Source: Propionigenium maris DSM 9537
GTDB lineage: Bacteria > Fusobacteriota > Fusobacteriia > Fusobacteriales > Fusobacteriaceae
Direction: 5' to 3'
DNA: 64,000 nucleotides
NCBI RefSeq assembly: GCF_027925155.1
Contig: NZ_BSDY01000005.1
Coordinates: 203,848 to 267,847 of the forward strand
Shown: one piece after another, positions 34,591 through 43,430 of the stretch
Position numbering within the stretch: the first letter of the stretch is position 1
Layout: each line of letters opens with the position of its first letter
Notes under the pieces: model-generated
The model's input: only the letters and a program-made list of their open reading frames with translations
Told to the model about the DNA's origin: nothing
The model's database searches: none
Program-made: the position numbers and the translations under genes

Positions 34591-35343
34591 ATGATGGTAG
34601 AGGCACTTTACTATACAGGAAGGGGAAGGATAAGGGAGAAAAATGAGGACAGCCTTGTTGTGGGGGATATAATCTTCAACAGGGGCGAGCTAGAAGAGGT
34701 AAGGAGCAGGATTCTGGAGGGAGAGGGACTCATCTTTGCAGTGGCCGACGGTATGGGAGGCTACCCCGGAGGAGAGGTTGCCAGCGGAGTAATAGTTAAT
34801 GAGCTGAGAAGGGAGAAGGACTCTATAGGAAGAGCCCTGGAAAGAGCCAGGATGAGGATGAGGGAGATAGGCCTTGAAAATAAGGTTCTCTCTCATATGG
34901 GCAGCGTAGTGTCTGGAATATTCCTAGAGGATAAGACGGTGAAGATATTCAATGTGGGAGACAGCAGGACCTACCTCTACAGGGATTCCCTGAAGCAGAT
35001 GACCGAGGATGACTCCTATGTATGGGAGCTTCTTGCAGGGAAGGGACTGTCTCCAGGGGAGCTTCACGAGGAGATAAGACACCACTATAAAAAGAATATC
35101 GTGACCTCAGCTCTTACTGGTGAGCGGGGAAGGTATAACCTTGCAGAGAAGAGGATGGAGGCAGAGGTAGGGGACAGATTCCTCATTTGTTCCGACGGAC
35201 TGTGGGAGGAGATGGAGTACTCCTTCATAGAGGAGTGTCTGGAAATGGAGGGTTTAAAGGGAGCCAGAAGGCTTCTGGAGAGGGCAAATATAGAGGCAAG
35301 GGACAATATATCCTTTATCATAGTTGAAATAAAATCCAAATAA
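34591..35343 (+). CDS. PP2C-family serine/threonine phosphatase
   Basis: Metal-dependent protein phosphatase of 250 residues, cytoplasmic. The PPM motifs are in order: REKNEDSLVVG, FAVADGMGGYPGGEVAS with the metal-binding Asp-Gly, NVGDSRTYLYRD, FLICSDGLWEEMEY and DNISFIIVE. It is the bacterial PrpC/Stp type, which counters Hanks-type kinases. No kinase gene is in this window. ATG at 34591 follows AAGGGG; an upstream GTG at 34570 lacks an SD. It lies 42 bp before map. Confidence 0.9.
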   Translation: MMVEALYYTGRGRIREKNEDSLVVGDIIFNRGELEEVRSRILEGEGLIFAVADGMGGYPGGEVASGVIVNELRREKDSIGRALERARMRMREIGLENKVLSHMGSVVSGIFLEDKTVKIFNVGDSRTYLYRDSLKQMTEDDSYVWELLAGKGLSPGELHEEIRHHYKKNIVTSALTGERGRYNLAEKRMEAEVGDRFLICSDGLWEEMEYSFIEECLEMEGLKGARRLLERANIEARDNISFIIVEIKSK

Positions 35344-35384
35344 TTGTATACTTGTAAAGTAAAGAAAGAAATAGGAGGATAAAG

Positions 35385-36131
35385 TTGATTATAACTAAGA
35401 GTAAAAAAGAGATAGAGGTAATGAGAGAAGCAGGAAGGATAGTGGCAGAGTGCCATGACCTCCTGAAGGATGCAGTGAAGCCCGGGGTAACAACTATGGA
35501 GCTGGATATGCTGGTGGAGAAGCACATAAGAAGCAGGGGAGCAACTCCAAGCTTTAAGGGGTACCACGGGTTCCCGTCATCTATATGTTCTTCGCCAAAC
35601 GACGTTATATGCCACGGGATGCCAGACGACAAGCCCCTTAAAGATGGGGATGTAATTACAATAGATATAGGAGCCTACAAGGGAGGATACCACGGAGATT
35701 CAGCATGGACCTATGCTGTGGGAGAGGTGTCTCAGGAGATAAAGACCCTTATGGAGGATACCCTGGAATCCCTTATGAGGGCAATATCTGTAGCTGTAGA
35801 GGGAAATACAGTTGGAGATCTGGGACATGCCATAGAGGAGTATATCAAGCCTAAGGGATATGGAATTGTTGTTGAATTTGCAGGACACGGGGTAGGAAGA
35901 AACCTATGGGAAGCGCCAGAGATAGTTCACAAGGGAAGACCTGGTACAGGGCCTAAGCTGAAAAATGGAATGACCATAGCCATCGAACCTATGATAACCC
36001 TGGGGACGTGGAAGTCTAAGATAGAGGCTGACGGATGGACAGCTAGAACTACAGACGGAAGTATATGCGTACAGTATGAGCATACCATTGCCATAACAGA
36101 GGACGGACCACAGATCCTTACACAACTTTAA
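35385..36131 (+). CDS. map: methionine aminopeptidase type I
   Basis: Removes the N-terminal methionine from nascent proteins, a cytoplasmic dinuclear metal enzyme. The 248-residue product has the catalytic His in DVICHGMPDDKPLKDGDVITID, and metal ligands Asp in TIDIGAYKGGYHGDSAWTY, His in FAGHGVGRNLWEAPEIVH, Glu in IAIEPMIT and Glu in QYEHTIAI. Start is TTG at 35385 after AGGAGG. A terminator and a dispersed repeat follow. Confidence 0.96.
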   Translation: MIITKSKKEIEVMREAGRIVAECHDLLKDAVKPGVTTMELDMLVEKHIRSRGATPSFKGYHGFPSSICSSPNDVICHGMPDDKPLKDGDVITIDIGAYKGGYHGDSAWTYAVGEVSQEIKTLMEDTLESLMRAISVAVEGNTVGDLGHAIEEYIKPKGYGIVVEFAGHGVGRNLWEAPEIVHKGRPGTGPKLKNGMTIAIEPMITLGTWKSKIEADGWTARTTDGSICVQYEHTIAITEDGPQILTQL

Positions 36132-36141
36132 ATTAAAAGGA

Positions 36142-36170
36142 GCACACCTAGTTGGTGTGCCCCTTTTTTA
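36142..36170 (+). terminator. map terminator
   Basis: GCACACC (36142-36148) / GGTGTGC followed by CCTTTTTT. Confidence 0.88.
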
Positions 36171-36260
36171 TTGTTAAAGAAAGTATAGAATTTATAAAAT
36201 ATTTACCTGAACAAATCAGTGTTACAACTGATTATCAGGATGCAACGTAACGTTGCTCCT
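36163..36260 (+). repeat. dispersed intergenic repeat, copy B
   Basis: The head TTATTGTTAAAGAAAGTATA and GAATTTATAAAA match copies A and C. The middle hairpin is AATCAGT / ACTGATT with a 6-base loop, then GATTATCAGGAT. The distal hairpin is GCAACG (36242-36247) / CGTTGC (36251-36256). It lies between map and the convergent gene ending at 36265. Confidence 0.8.
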
Positions 36261-36264
36261 TTAT

Positions 36265-37254
36265 TTAAAATGAAAAGCTGTCCTTAAGCTCCTCTTCCTC
36301 TCTTGTGAAAAGGTTATTTACAGCCTTATACATAGCGCTCTTTCTTGAATTAAAGTCATATGCCTTGGCATCTGAAGTCTTGTTTATGAGGTACCCCTCT
36401 ATATTCTTGTCTTTGGCAGTTATTGTAACATTGATGGAAGCCTCATACTTCTCTCCGATAATCTCCTTGTTGTTGTAGGTTACCGGATCTGTAAGGTCGA
36501 TATAGTAGGAGTTTACATTTACATTGAAGAGGGTATTTACATCCTCGTTCATCTCCTTAGCTATAACCAGCCTTGTTGAGGAGTTCTTGGAAAGGGTGCT
36601 TATAAGGTTATCCACCTTGTTTTTAATGTAGTCATAGGCTTCGCTAGGATAGTCACCAGTAAGGGTAACCAGCATAACCTTAGGTGCATTGAGGATATTG
36701 TCGATCCTTGCTATCCTTCCCTCTATATCTCCCCTTGTGTAGTTAACTGAGAAGTTCTTCTCACTTCCTAGGATCATAGCGATGCTGCTGTATCCCTCAA
36801 AGTAATCCAGATCGTTTAGACTCTTCTGGAGAAGCTCCTTCTTACCCTGAAGGGTTTCAGTGGACTCCGACTTCCTTACGTTAAGATTAACGTAGTTTTT
36901 ATGCTTCTCAGCTCTGTCTTCATATAGACCTAGCTTATCCTCGTCGATCTGGGCGATAACTCTGTACTTCTTTCTGAGGAAGTACTTCTTTGTCTTATAC
37001 TCCACTCCCAGAAGGTCGGTTTTGGAAACAAGGTTGATACTGCTTATGATATCCTCCTTGGTCTCTCCATTGGTAAGGGCCTTTTCACTTGTATATGTAC
37101 TCTCTACACGAACCCTTATCTGCTGGGATAGGTCGTTTAAGGCACTGTTTCTGGCCTCTTCAGAGGTTTTTCCATAGCCTGTTCCCTCAAGCCCCTTGGC
37201 CATGGAAACCACTGTAACTGCAACTAATAGTAAAAGTGTCAATATTTTCTTCAT
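36265..37254 (-). CDS. exported LPP20/FlgT-like envelope protein
   Basis: A 329-residue exported protein with signal peptide KKILTLLLLVAVTVVSMA. The N-terminal part (about 20-110) contains GTGYGKTSEEARNSALNDLSQQIRVRVESTY, the helix and strand pattern of LPP20/FlgT N-terminal domains in which short alanine-rich helices process duplicated ARNSA segments. The remainder is a mixed domain with a second ARNSA-like segment near the end (AYDFNSRKSAMYKAV). It probably works with the adjacent LPP20 lipoprotein gene, 27 bp upstream. ATG at 37254 is 9 bases from AAGGAG; a TTG nine bases earlier abuts the SD. Confidence 0.72.
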   Translation of the reverse strand: MKKILTLLLLVAVTVVSMAKGLEGTGYGKTSEEARNSALNDLSQQIRVRVESTYTSEKALTNGETKEDIISSINLVSKTDLLGVEYKTKKYFLRKKYRVIAQIDEDKLGLYEDRAEKHKNYVNLNVRKSESTETLQGKKELLQKSLNDLDYFEGYSSIAMILGSEKNFSVNYTRGDIEGRIARIDNILNAPKVMLVTLTGDYPSEAYDYIKNKVDNLISTLSKNSSTRLVIAKEMNEDVNTLFNVNVNSYYIDLTDPVTYNNKEIIGEKYEASINVTITAKDKNIEGYLINKTSDAKAYDFNSRKSAMYKAVNNLFTREEEELKDSFSF

Positions 37255-37281
37255 ATTACTCAACTCCTTAGTAAAAAGATT

Positions 37282-37812
37282 CTAGTTAAAAAAGTTTTCC
37301 AGCTCCTGACGTAGCTCATCCTGGGACTTCTCAGACTTGAGTTCCTCAAGGTCCTCATCGTCCATCTCCTCCATAGCTTCCACAGTACCGTTAATAATGT
37401 TTTCATTATCAACTACCATGAGAACGAAGAGCTCTCCCTCTGGACTCTCCCAGGTCTTTTCAAGCCTGGAACCTGTAATATCCTCGGAGACAACATCCTG
37501 GTAGACCTCTTCTACCACTTTATCCACAGCGGCATTTTGATCTATTCCGCTCTTTGCCACATAGGATTTAATAGTAGAGTTAACCTTTATTCCGATCTGT
37601 CTTGCAAGGTCGGCTCTGGCATTGGCCATGGCTTCCTTTCTGGCAAAGTCAAAGCCAAGCTCCGTTATCTTGGCAGATCCAACACCTGCAATTCCTCCTT
37701 CATAGGTAGGAGAGGTAACCCAGTCAGGGTACTTTTCAGTCTGAGTGTAGTCCACCTTGGAACAAGCTGTGACTAATATCAGGGTGATAAACATAAGTAT
37801 TATTTTTTTCAT
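37282..37812 (-). CDS. LPP20-family lipoprotein
   Basis: A 176-residue lipoprotein with lipobox LVTAC (Cys near 17) and the LPP20 fold: YPDWVTSPTYEGGIAGVGSAKITELGFDFARKEAMANARADLARQIGIKV, then SRLEKTWESPEGELFVLMVVD. In Helicobacter and others LPP20 proteins are outer-membrane antigens without a known enzyme role. The acidic tail (about 140-176) may be a coiled coil. Starts at ATG 37812 or GTG 37818; AAGGGG is closer to the GTG. First gene of a minus-strand pair. Confidence 0.82.
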   Translation of the reverse strand: MKKIILMFITLILVTACSKVDYTQTEKYPDWVTSPTYEGGIAGVGSAKITELGFDFARKEAMANARADLARQIGIKVNSTIKSYVAKSGIDQNAAVDKVVEEVYQDVVSEDITGSRLEKTWESPEGELFVLMVVDNENIINGTVEAMEEMDDEDLEELKSEKSQDELRQELENFFN

Positions 37813-37890
37813 ATCCACTTAAACCCCTTTCTTTTTATTTTGAATTATACTTAAATTCTCGAAGTAAAGTCAATAAAATCCCCATAATAA

Positions 37891-37920
37891 TTGCCTAAGA
37901 GAGTTTCTTTATGTTATAAT
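37891..37920 (+). promoter_or_regulatory. mtnN promoter
   Basis: TTGCCT (37891-37896) and TATAAT (37915-37920) with an 18-base spacer. Confidence 0.6.
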
Positions 37921-37976
37921 TTTCAGTGGAATTATGCCAAAAAATAACAATGTTAGAGATATAGACGGAGGTAAAA

Positions 37977-38672
37977 ATGTTAATAGGAATAATTGGAGCA
38001 ATGCACGAGGAGATAGTAGAGTTAAAATCTGTAATGGAGAACCTTACAGAGGAGAAGATAATAAACCTTACTTTCTATAAGGGACAGCTGAGAGGAAAGG
38101 ATGTAGTTCTTGTAGAGGGAGGAATAGGAAAGGTAAATGCCAGCGTGTGTACAACACTTCTTATAGATCACTTTAAGGTTGACCAGGTTATCTTTACAGG
38201 AGTAGCAGGGGGAGTAAATCCAGAGATCAAGGTAGGGGATATTGTAGTTTCAACAGACCTTATAGAGCACGACTTCGACTGTACAGCCTTTGGAAGTGCC
38301 CACGGAGAGATCCCAAGAATGGAAACATCGACATTTAAGGCAGATGAGAGACTTGTGGAGATAGCTAAGGAAGTGGCTCTTGAGAAGTTTGAAGCTGAGA
38401 AGGTATGGGTAGGAAGGATCCTGAGTGGAGATCAGTTTATAGCTTCAGTGGAGAAGGTAAAGTGGCTAAACGACACATTTAATGCACAGTGTACAGAGAT
38501 GGAGGGAGCAGCAGTAGCCCACGTATGCTATCTATTTAATACACCATTTGTGGTGCTTAGAGCTATCTCGGACAATGCGAACCACGATGCAGATATGGAC
38601 TTTGCGGAATTTACAGTACTTGCAGCTAAGAACTCAAAGGAAATAGTAGAGGGAATGCTAGACAGAATATAG
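37977..38672 (+). CDS. mtnN: 5'-methylthioadenosine/S-adenosylhomocysteine nucleosidase
   Basis: Cleaves methylthioadenosine, S-adenosylhomocysteine and 5'-deoxyadenosine, clearing inhibitors of methyltransferases and radical-SAM enzymes and feeding the LuxS route. The 231-residue product begins IGIIGAMHEEIVEL with the catalytic Glu. It has FTGVAGGVNPEIKVGDIVVS, the substrate-contact CTEMEGAAVAHVCYLF and RAISDNANHDADMDF with the catalytic Asp. The SD is GGAGG. folC follows with almost no gap. Confidence 0.96.
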   Translation: MLIGIIGAMHEEIVELKSVMENLTEEKIINLTFYKGQLRGKDVVLVEGGIGKVNASVCTTLLIDHFKVDQVIFTGVAGGVNPEIKVGDIVVSTDLIEHDFDCTAFGSAHGEIPRMETSTFKADERLVEIAKEVALEKFEAEKVWVGRILSGDQFIASVEKVKWLNDTFNAQCTEMEGAAVAHVCYLFNTPFVVLRAISDNANHDADMDFAEFTVLAAKNSKEIVEGMLDRI

Positions 38673-38683
38673 AGGTGAGTTGT

Positions 38684-39925
38684 GTGATAGATGAGAAGGT
38701 TGGAGTAGAGAAGGTTTTAGAGGAACTCTATAACTACTCTATGTTTGGAATAAAGCTGGGACTTGAAAATATAAAAAATATCTGTGAGGCTCTGGGAGAG
38801 CCTCAGAGGTCCTACAGAGTGATCCATATTGCCGGAACCAATGGAAAGGGATCTACAGCTACAACAATTGAAAGAGGCCTTATAGAGGCGGGGTATAAGG
38901 TAGGAAAGTTTACCTCTCCCCACATAGTGAGATTCAATGAAAGGATCCAGTTAAACGGTGTGGAGATATCCGATGAGAAGATCTGTGAATACTTCCTCAG
39001 GGTAAAGGAAGTTCTTGAGGAGAGAGAGATAAGGGGGACCTTCTTTGAGGTAACCACAGCCATGATGTTTCTCTACTTTAAGGATGAAAATATAGACTTT
39101 CTGGTTCTGGAGACCGGAATGGGAGGGCGTTTCGATGCCACCAATATCGTGGATTCCGAGATCGCTGTCATAACCAATATAAGTCTGGATCACACAGGCT
39201 TCCTGGGAGATGATATCTACACCATAGCCAAGGAGAAGGCAGGGATAATAAAAGCCGGATCCAAGGTAGTGGTTGGGGACAGCCAGGAGGATGTTGCAAG
39301 GGCCATAGAGGATGAAAAGGATGATTATACAGATGTACTGAAGAAGTATAGGGATGTTAGCTACAGACTGGACACCAAAAACTATACTACAGAGATAGAG
39401 CTTCAGGGAAGAAAATACAGCTTCTCCCTCTTTGGGAACTATCAGGTAAACAACTTCCTCTGTGCCTATGAGGTCCTTAAAACTCTAAATATATCCGAGG
39501 ATGTTATTGAGAGAGCAGCTACCAAAGTTTCCTGGCCGGGAAGGTTTGAGGTTGCAGGAAGGGCACCCCTTCTCATCCTGGATGGAGCACACAATGTGGA
39601 TGCTGCCAAAAGGCTCAGGGAAAATATAAACCTCTCCTACAGGGAGGATGAGGTAGTTGCCATAGTCTCTGTGTTAGAGGACAAGGATATCCAGGGAGTG
39701 ATGGAGGAGATCAGAGGGTTTACAGATACTATCATCCTCACATCTCTAGCTGATTTTAAGAGGGGCCTCAAGGGAGAGGATCTCCTAAAGTATACAGACA
39801 GCTTTCAGAGGGCAGTTGTCAGAGAGGATATAGATGAGGCATACAAAGAAGCTCTAAGCTTAGGTAAGGGGGCTGTAGTTGTATGCGGATCCTTCTATCT
39901 CTTGAGTAAGTTTAAGGGGAGGTAA
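38684..39925 (+). CDS. folC: folylpolyglutamate/dihydrofolate synthase
   Basis: ATP-dependent ligase that adds glutamates to folates. About 413 residues. The P-loop HIAGTNGKGSTATT is near residues 46-59. FTSPHIVRFNERIQLNGVEIS, LETGMGGRFDATNIV, NISLDHTGFLGD and AKEKAGIIKAG follow, then the C-terminal LDGAHNVDAAKRL and GSFYLLSKF. The GTG at 38684 lies 5 bases after GAGGTGA and is preferred over the GTG at 38675. It works in the same pathway as folB and folK encoded 3-4 kb downstream. Confidence 0.95.
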   Translation: MIDEKVGVEKVLEELYNYSMFGIKLGLENIKNICEALGEPQRSYRVIHIAGTNGKGSTATTIERGLIEAGYKVGKFTSPHIVRFNERIQLNGVEISDEKICEYFLRVKEVLEEREIRGTFFEVTTAMMFLYFKDENIDFLVLETGMGGRFDATNIVDSEIAVITNISLDHTGFLGDDIYTIAKEKAGIIKAGSKVVVGDSQEDVARAIEDEKDDYTDVLKKYRDVSYRLDTKNYTTEIELQGRKYSFSLFGNYQVNNFLCAYEVLKTLNISEDVIERAATKVSWPGRFEVAGRAPLLILDGAHNVDAAKRLRENINLSYREDEVVAIVSVLEDKDIQGVMEEIRGFTDTIILTSLADFKRGLKGEDLLKYTDSFQRAVVREDIDEAYKEALSLGKGAVVVCGSFYLLSKFKGR

Positions 39926-39928
39926 CCT

Positions 39929-40162
39929 TTGAAAAAGGGAAGAATCTTAATAAGGCTAATCATGATAATATTTATGCTTGCCTTTCCCATATATCAGCTT
40001 CATATACTGATAAACCAGTACAGGGATACAAGAAGAGTTGATATTGAAAGGCGGGATAAACTTACAGAGGAGTTCAGGGATAGCTTTCTTGTGAGAAGGG
40101 AGGACTTCTACAAGGATAGAAGTTATCAGAAGGAATTTAAAAAACTTCAGGAGAAAAAATAG
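39929..40162 (+). CDS. small single-pass membrane protein
   Basis: A 77-residue protein I do not recognise. A basic start (KKGRILIR) is followed by one hydrophobic helix (LIMIIFMLAFPIYQLHILI, about 10-28). A strongly charged R/E/D/K tail (about 30-77) may form a helix. Start is TTG at 39929 after GGGGAGG. It sits 3 bp after folC and 23 bp before the HprK fusion, so it is cotranscribed with both. A division-protein-like topology is visible, but no family motif. Confidence 0.6.
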   Translation: MKKGRILIRLIMIIFMLAFPIYQLHILINQYRDTRRVDIERRDKLTEEFRDSFLVRREDFYKDRSYQKEFKKLQEKK

Positions 40163-40185
40163 TCTTTTTCAAGGGGGAAGTTCAG

Positions 40186-42144
40186 GTGGCGACTAAAAAG
40201 GAAGTAACGGAAAAATCCTTCAGTATAAGGGAGATGATAAAGGAGTTTAACCTTGAGGTTATAAGTCCGGGGGAAAACCTGGATTATAAACTGAGCGGGC
40301 CTAACATATACAGAAGCGGCCCGGAGCTCACAGGTTACTTTGATGAGGACTCCCAGGTATTGGAGGATCACATACATATATTTGGAAAGGAAGAGGTAGC
40401 TTATCTTGAGAGCCTCTGCAGAAAAAAAAGAAGGGATATACTGGAAAGGTACTTCAGCTATGGGTTCCCAGGTATTATCCTTACCTACGGAGCGGAGCTG
40501 GATGATGATTCCCTGGAAGTAATTGTAGGAAGGGGAAAAGCTGTTCTAGCCTCTATGATGAGTACAAGCAACTTAATCAGGGATATGAAGTACTACCTTC
40601 AGAGGAGACTGGCTCCAGAGATGGTCATAGAGGATCACATACTTCTGGAGATCTTCGGTATGGGGATAATGATTACTGGATATCACGAAGCTAAGATAGG
40701 TGCTACCATTGAGCTTATCGAAAGGGGACACAAGTATATCACAGATGAGTACCTAGTCCTCCAGAGAACAGGAGACAACCAGTTATTAGGGGTAAATGGC
40801 TTCGATAAGTCCGATCCAGATAAGCACTTCTTCCTGGTAAACAAGGATGGAAGTAAGATAGATATTACAGACAGTTTTGGAGTGGGGGCTACCCGTAAGG
40901 AGAAGCAGGTAAACCTTATAATAAACCTGGAGAAGTGGGATGAAAAGAAGTTCTATGACAGGCTTGGGGTAGACAGGGTATATGAAAACCTTTTAGGGGT
41001 TAATATTCCCACTATAGATCTCCCAGTAAGGAAGGGAAGAAATCTGGCAGTAATAATAGAAACAGCAGCTATAAATGAGAGGCTTAAGGTGAGTGGTACC
41101 AACTCAGCTGAGTACTTTTTAAATGAAACTAAAAAACTCATAATGGAAAACAAGAAAAGAAACCAGGGAGAAAATGCTATGAAAAATCATGTGTCTCTAT
41201 CTGTAAGGGAGTTAAAGGAAAGGTTTGACCTTGAAGTAATATGCGGAGAGGAGAAACTGGAAAATACCTATATATATAAAACTAGTATTCACAGGCCGGC
41301 ACTGGCCCTTTCAGGTTACTACGATACCCTGGAAGAGGATGGACCAGACAGGATACAGGTTTTTTCAGAGGGTGAGTTTGGATACCTTGAAAGCCTATCA
41401 GAGGATGTAAAGGTGGATAATCTAAAGAAGTACCTGGAGTATAACTTCCCGGCAATAGTTCTTGCAGGGGTAAAGAATGTACCGGAATACTTTATAGAGG
41501 CAGTGGAGGAGGCAGGACTAGTTCTTCTTATGTCCAATAAGAGGAAGACCAGCCAGATAATTGCTGACTTCAACAGCTTCCTGGAGGCTTACTTTGCTCC
41601 AGCAATAACTCTTCACGGGGTATTTGTGGAGATGTATGGTTTTGGAGTCCTTCTTACTGGTAAGAGTGGAATAGGTAAGAGTGAAACTGCTCTTGAGCTG
41701 ATCCACAGGGGACACAGACTGGTAGCAGACGACATGGTAAAGTTTATAAAACATCCCAGCGGCGATATAGTAGGAAGGGCAGCAAGACTTCCTCACTTTA
41801 TGGAGATAAGGGGACTGGGAATTATAGATATAAAAACCCTCTATGGACTGGGAGCAGTAAGGCTGAATAAAAGGCTGGATGCTATCCTTGAGCTGAGGGA
41901 GCAGAAGAGTGAGGACTATCTGTCCTCTGCAAAGTTCTCAGGAGGAACTATGGAGATATTGGGCGACTCCATATATAAGGCAGAACTTTACATCTCCTCT
42001 GGAAGAAATGCAGCAGCCATGGTAGAGATAGCAACTATGAACCTCATGGCTAAAAAGCTGGGTCACGACCCTGAAAAGGCTTACAGAGAGGGAGTGACTA
42101 GATTTTCACAGGAGGAAAAGAGAATACTTGGGTTAGATAAATAA
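40186..42144 (+). CDS. hprK: tandem HPr kinase/phosphorylase fusion, N-terminal half P-loop-less
   Basis: HprK phosphorylates and dephosphorylates the regulatory Ser of HPr. Typical length is about 310 residues; this chain has 652, two head-to-tail HprK units. The C-terminal unit (about 332-652) has N-domain, Walker A GKSGIGKS at 492-499, ELIHRGHRLVADD and the HprK signature MEIRGLGIIDI...GLGAVR. The N-terminal unit (1 to about 325) keeps the fold and the VRKGRNLAVIIETAAIN tail, but its Walker A reads GYHEAKIG (165-172) and the signature is lost. GTG start at 40186 has AAGGGGGA; an internal ATG at 41179 follows GGGAG by 8 bases and could give a stand-alone 321-residue HprK. Confidence 0.9.
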   Translation: MATKKEVTEKSFSIREMIKEFNLEVISPGENLDYKLSGPNIYRSGPELTGYFDEDSQVLEDHIHIFGKEEVAYLESLCRKKRRDILERYFSYGFPGIILTYGAELDDDSLEVIVGRGKAVLASMMSTSNLIRDMKYYLQRRLAPEMVIEDHILLEIFGMGIMITGYHEAKIGATIELIERGHKYITDEYLVLQRTGDNQLLGVNGFDKSDPDKHFFLVNKDGSKIDITDSFGVGATRKEKQVNLIINLEKWDEKKFYDRLGVDRVYENLLGVNIPTIDLPVRKGRNLAVIIETAAINERLKVSGTNSAEYFLNETKKLIMENKKRNQGENAMKNHVSLSVRELKERFDLEVICGEEKLENTYIYKTSIHRPALALSGYYDTLEEDGPDRIQVFSEGEFGYLESLSEDVKVDNLKKYLEYNFPAIVLAGVKNVPEYFIEAVEEAGLVLLMSNKRKTSQIIADFNSFLEAYFAPAITLHGVFVEMYGFGVLLTGKSGIGKSETALELIHRGHRLVADDMVKFIKHPSGDIVGRAARLPHFMEIRGLGIIDIKTLYGLGAVRLNKRLDAILELREQKSEDYLSSAKFSGGTMEILGDSIYKAELYISSGRNAAAMVEIATMNLMAKKLGHDPEKAYREGVTRFSQEEKRILGLDK

Positions 42145-42155
42145 TTGGGGGAAAA

Positions 42156-43034
42156 ATGAAAAGACGTTTAAAGAATATATTAATGGACTATTTTATGGTC
42201 AATCTGGGAACAATTATCACTGCAGCGGGGATAGCACTATTTCTGGCACCTGCCAAGATAGCTTCTGGAGGGGTATCTGGTATATCTATTATCATCAACT
42301 ATTTGACTGGGTTTCCAATAGGGATGATAATGCTTGCTATAAATATACCTATATTTCTACTGGGACTAAAGGTGTTTGGAAAGGCCTATGGTTTTAAAAC
42401 TTTTTTTGGAACTGTGATGCTTTCCGTGTATGTAGATTTAATTGGGTGGCTGATACCAGATGTCAACACCCTTATTGACTTTCATAAGGGAGCCAACTAC
42501 CTCCTTGCACCTATCTACGGAGGTCTCCTTGTAGGAGGCGGGATAGGTCTTATTATGAAGTTTGGAGGAAGTACTGGGGGAACAGATATTGTGGCTCAGG
42601 TAGTTCATAAATATACCAAGATTCCAGTGGGGCACGCAATGATGGGAGTGGACTTTATGGTTCTTTCATCAGCGGCCATGATCTTTGGTTTCGAAAAAGC
42701 ACTGTATGCCCTGGTGGCACTGTATGCCCTGGGAGTGGTGATCAATAAGATCCTTGAAGGGGTCAGCCACAGTAAGATGGTATATATAATAAGTGATCAG
42801 TATGAGGAGATAAGGAATATAGTTATCCACGATATCGGAAGGGGAGGTAACGGCCTTAAGGTAGACGGCCTATACACCAACCAGGAAAGAAAGATGGTAA
42901 TGACTGTAGTCGGAAACAAGGATATCCACGTACTGACTGAACTTATCAAGGAAGTGGATAAGAAAGCCTTTGTCATCATATCGGAAGTATATGAGGTATT
43001 GGGAGAGGGATTCTCCCCAATGACAGGGAAGTAA
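42156..43034 (+). CDS. YitT family membrane protein (DUF161/DUF2179)
   Basis: A 292-residue inner-membrane protein. The N-terminal 200 residues have about five to six helices and the YitT block AGIALFLAPAKIASGGVSGISIIINYL, plus KFGGSTGGTDIVAQVV. A cytoplasmic DUF2179 domain (about 215-290) follows, with SHSKMVYIISDQYEEIRN and VDKKAFVIISEVYEVLGEGF. The family is widespread in Firmicutes, and transport is suspected but unproven. It starts 11 bp after hprK with GGGGG as SD. Confidence 0.9.
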   Translation: MKRRLKNILMDYFMVNLGTIITAAGIALFLAPAKIASGGVSGISIIINYLTGFPIGMIMLAINIPIFLLGLKVFGKAYGFKTFFGTVMLSVYVDLIGWLIPDVNTLIDFHKGANYLLAPIYGGLLVGGGIGLIMKFGGSTGGTDIVAQVVHKYTKIPVGHAMMGVDFMVLSSAAMIFGFEKALYALVALYALGVVINKILEGVSHSKMVYIISDQYEEIRNIVIHDIGRGGNGLKVDGLYTNQERKMVMTVVGNKDIHVLTELIKEVDKKAFVIISEVYEVLGEGFSPMTGK

Positions 43035-43061
43035 AAATAAGCAGACAAAGCAGGTGAAGAG

Positions 43062-43430
43062 ATGGATAAAGTTATAATAAAGGATATGCAGGTATATGCC
43101 TATCACGGGGCTCTTCCCGAGGAAAATGTCCTTGGGCAGAACTTCTTTATAAGTCTTGAGATGATGTTGCCTCTAAAGGAAGCAGGGATGACAGACGACC
43201 TTACAAAGGGTGTAAGCTATGCAGAAGTATATGAAAGGGTGGAGAAGCTAGCTAAGGAAAATACCTTTAAGTTAATAGAGACCCTTGCTGAGAGAACAGC
43301 AAAACTTGTAGTGGAGGAGTTTCCAGTAGAGAGTGTTAAGGTAACAGTAAGAAAACCTCAGGCACCTATTCCTGGGCAGTTTGACTATGTAGCTGTGGAG
43401 ATAGAGAGGTCCAGAGGGGACTATGAGTAG
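43062..43430 (+). CDS. folB: dihydroneopterin aldolase
   Basis: Folate-synthesis aldolase that converts 7,8-dihydroneopterin to 6-hydroxymethyl-dihydropterin and glycolaldehyde, as an octamer. The 122-residue product has KDMQVYAYHGALPEENVLGQNFFI, the catalytic Glu-Lys set (LIETLAERTAKLV) and KPQAPIPGQFDYVAVEIER. Its end overlaps the start of folK by 8 bases (ATGAGTAG), a classic translational coupling of the next pathway step. Confidence 0.95.
   Translation: MDKVIIKDMQVYAYHGALPEENVLGQNFFISLEMMLPLKEAGMTDDLTKGVSYAEVYERVEKLAKENTFKLIETLAERTAKLVVEEFPVESVKVTVRKPQAPIPGQFDYVAVEIERSRGDYE

Noticed and set aside
40186..42144. Tandem HprK as two genes wrongly joined
   Set aside because: There is no stop between the halves, and the linker is in frame with even codon use. 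The internal ATG is an additional possibility rather than a replacement.
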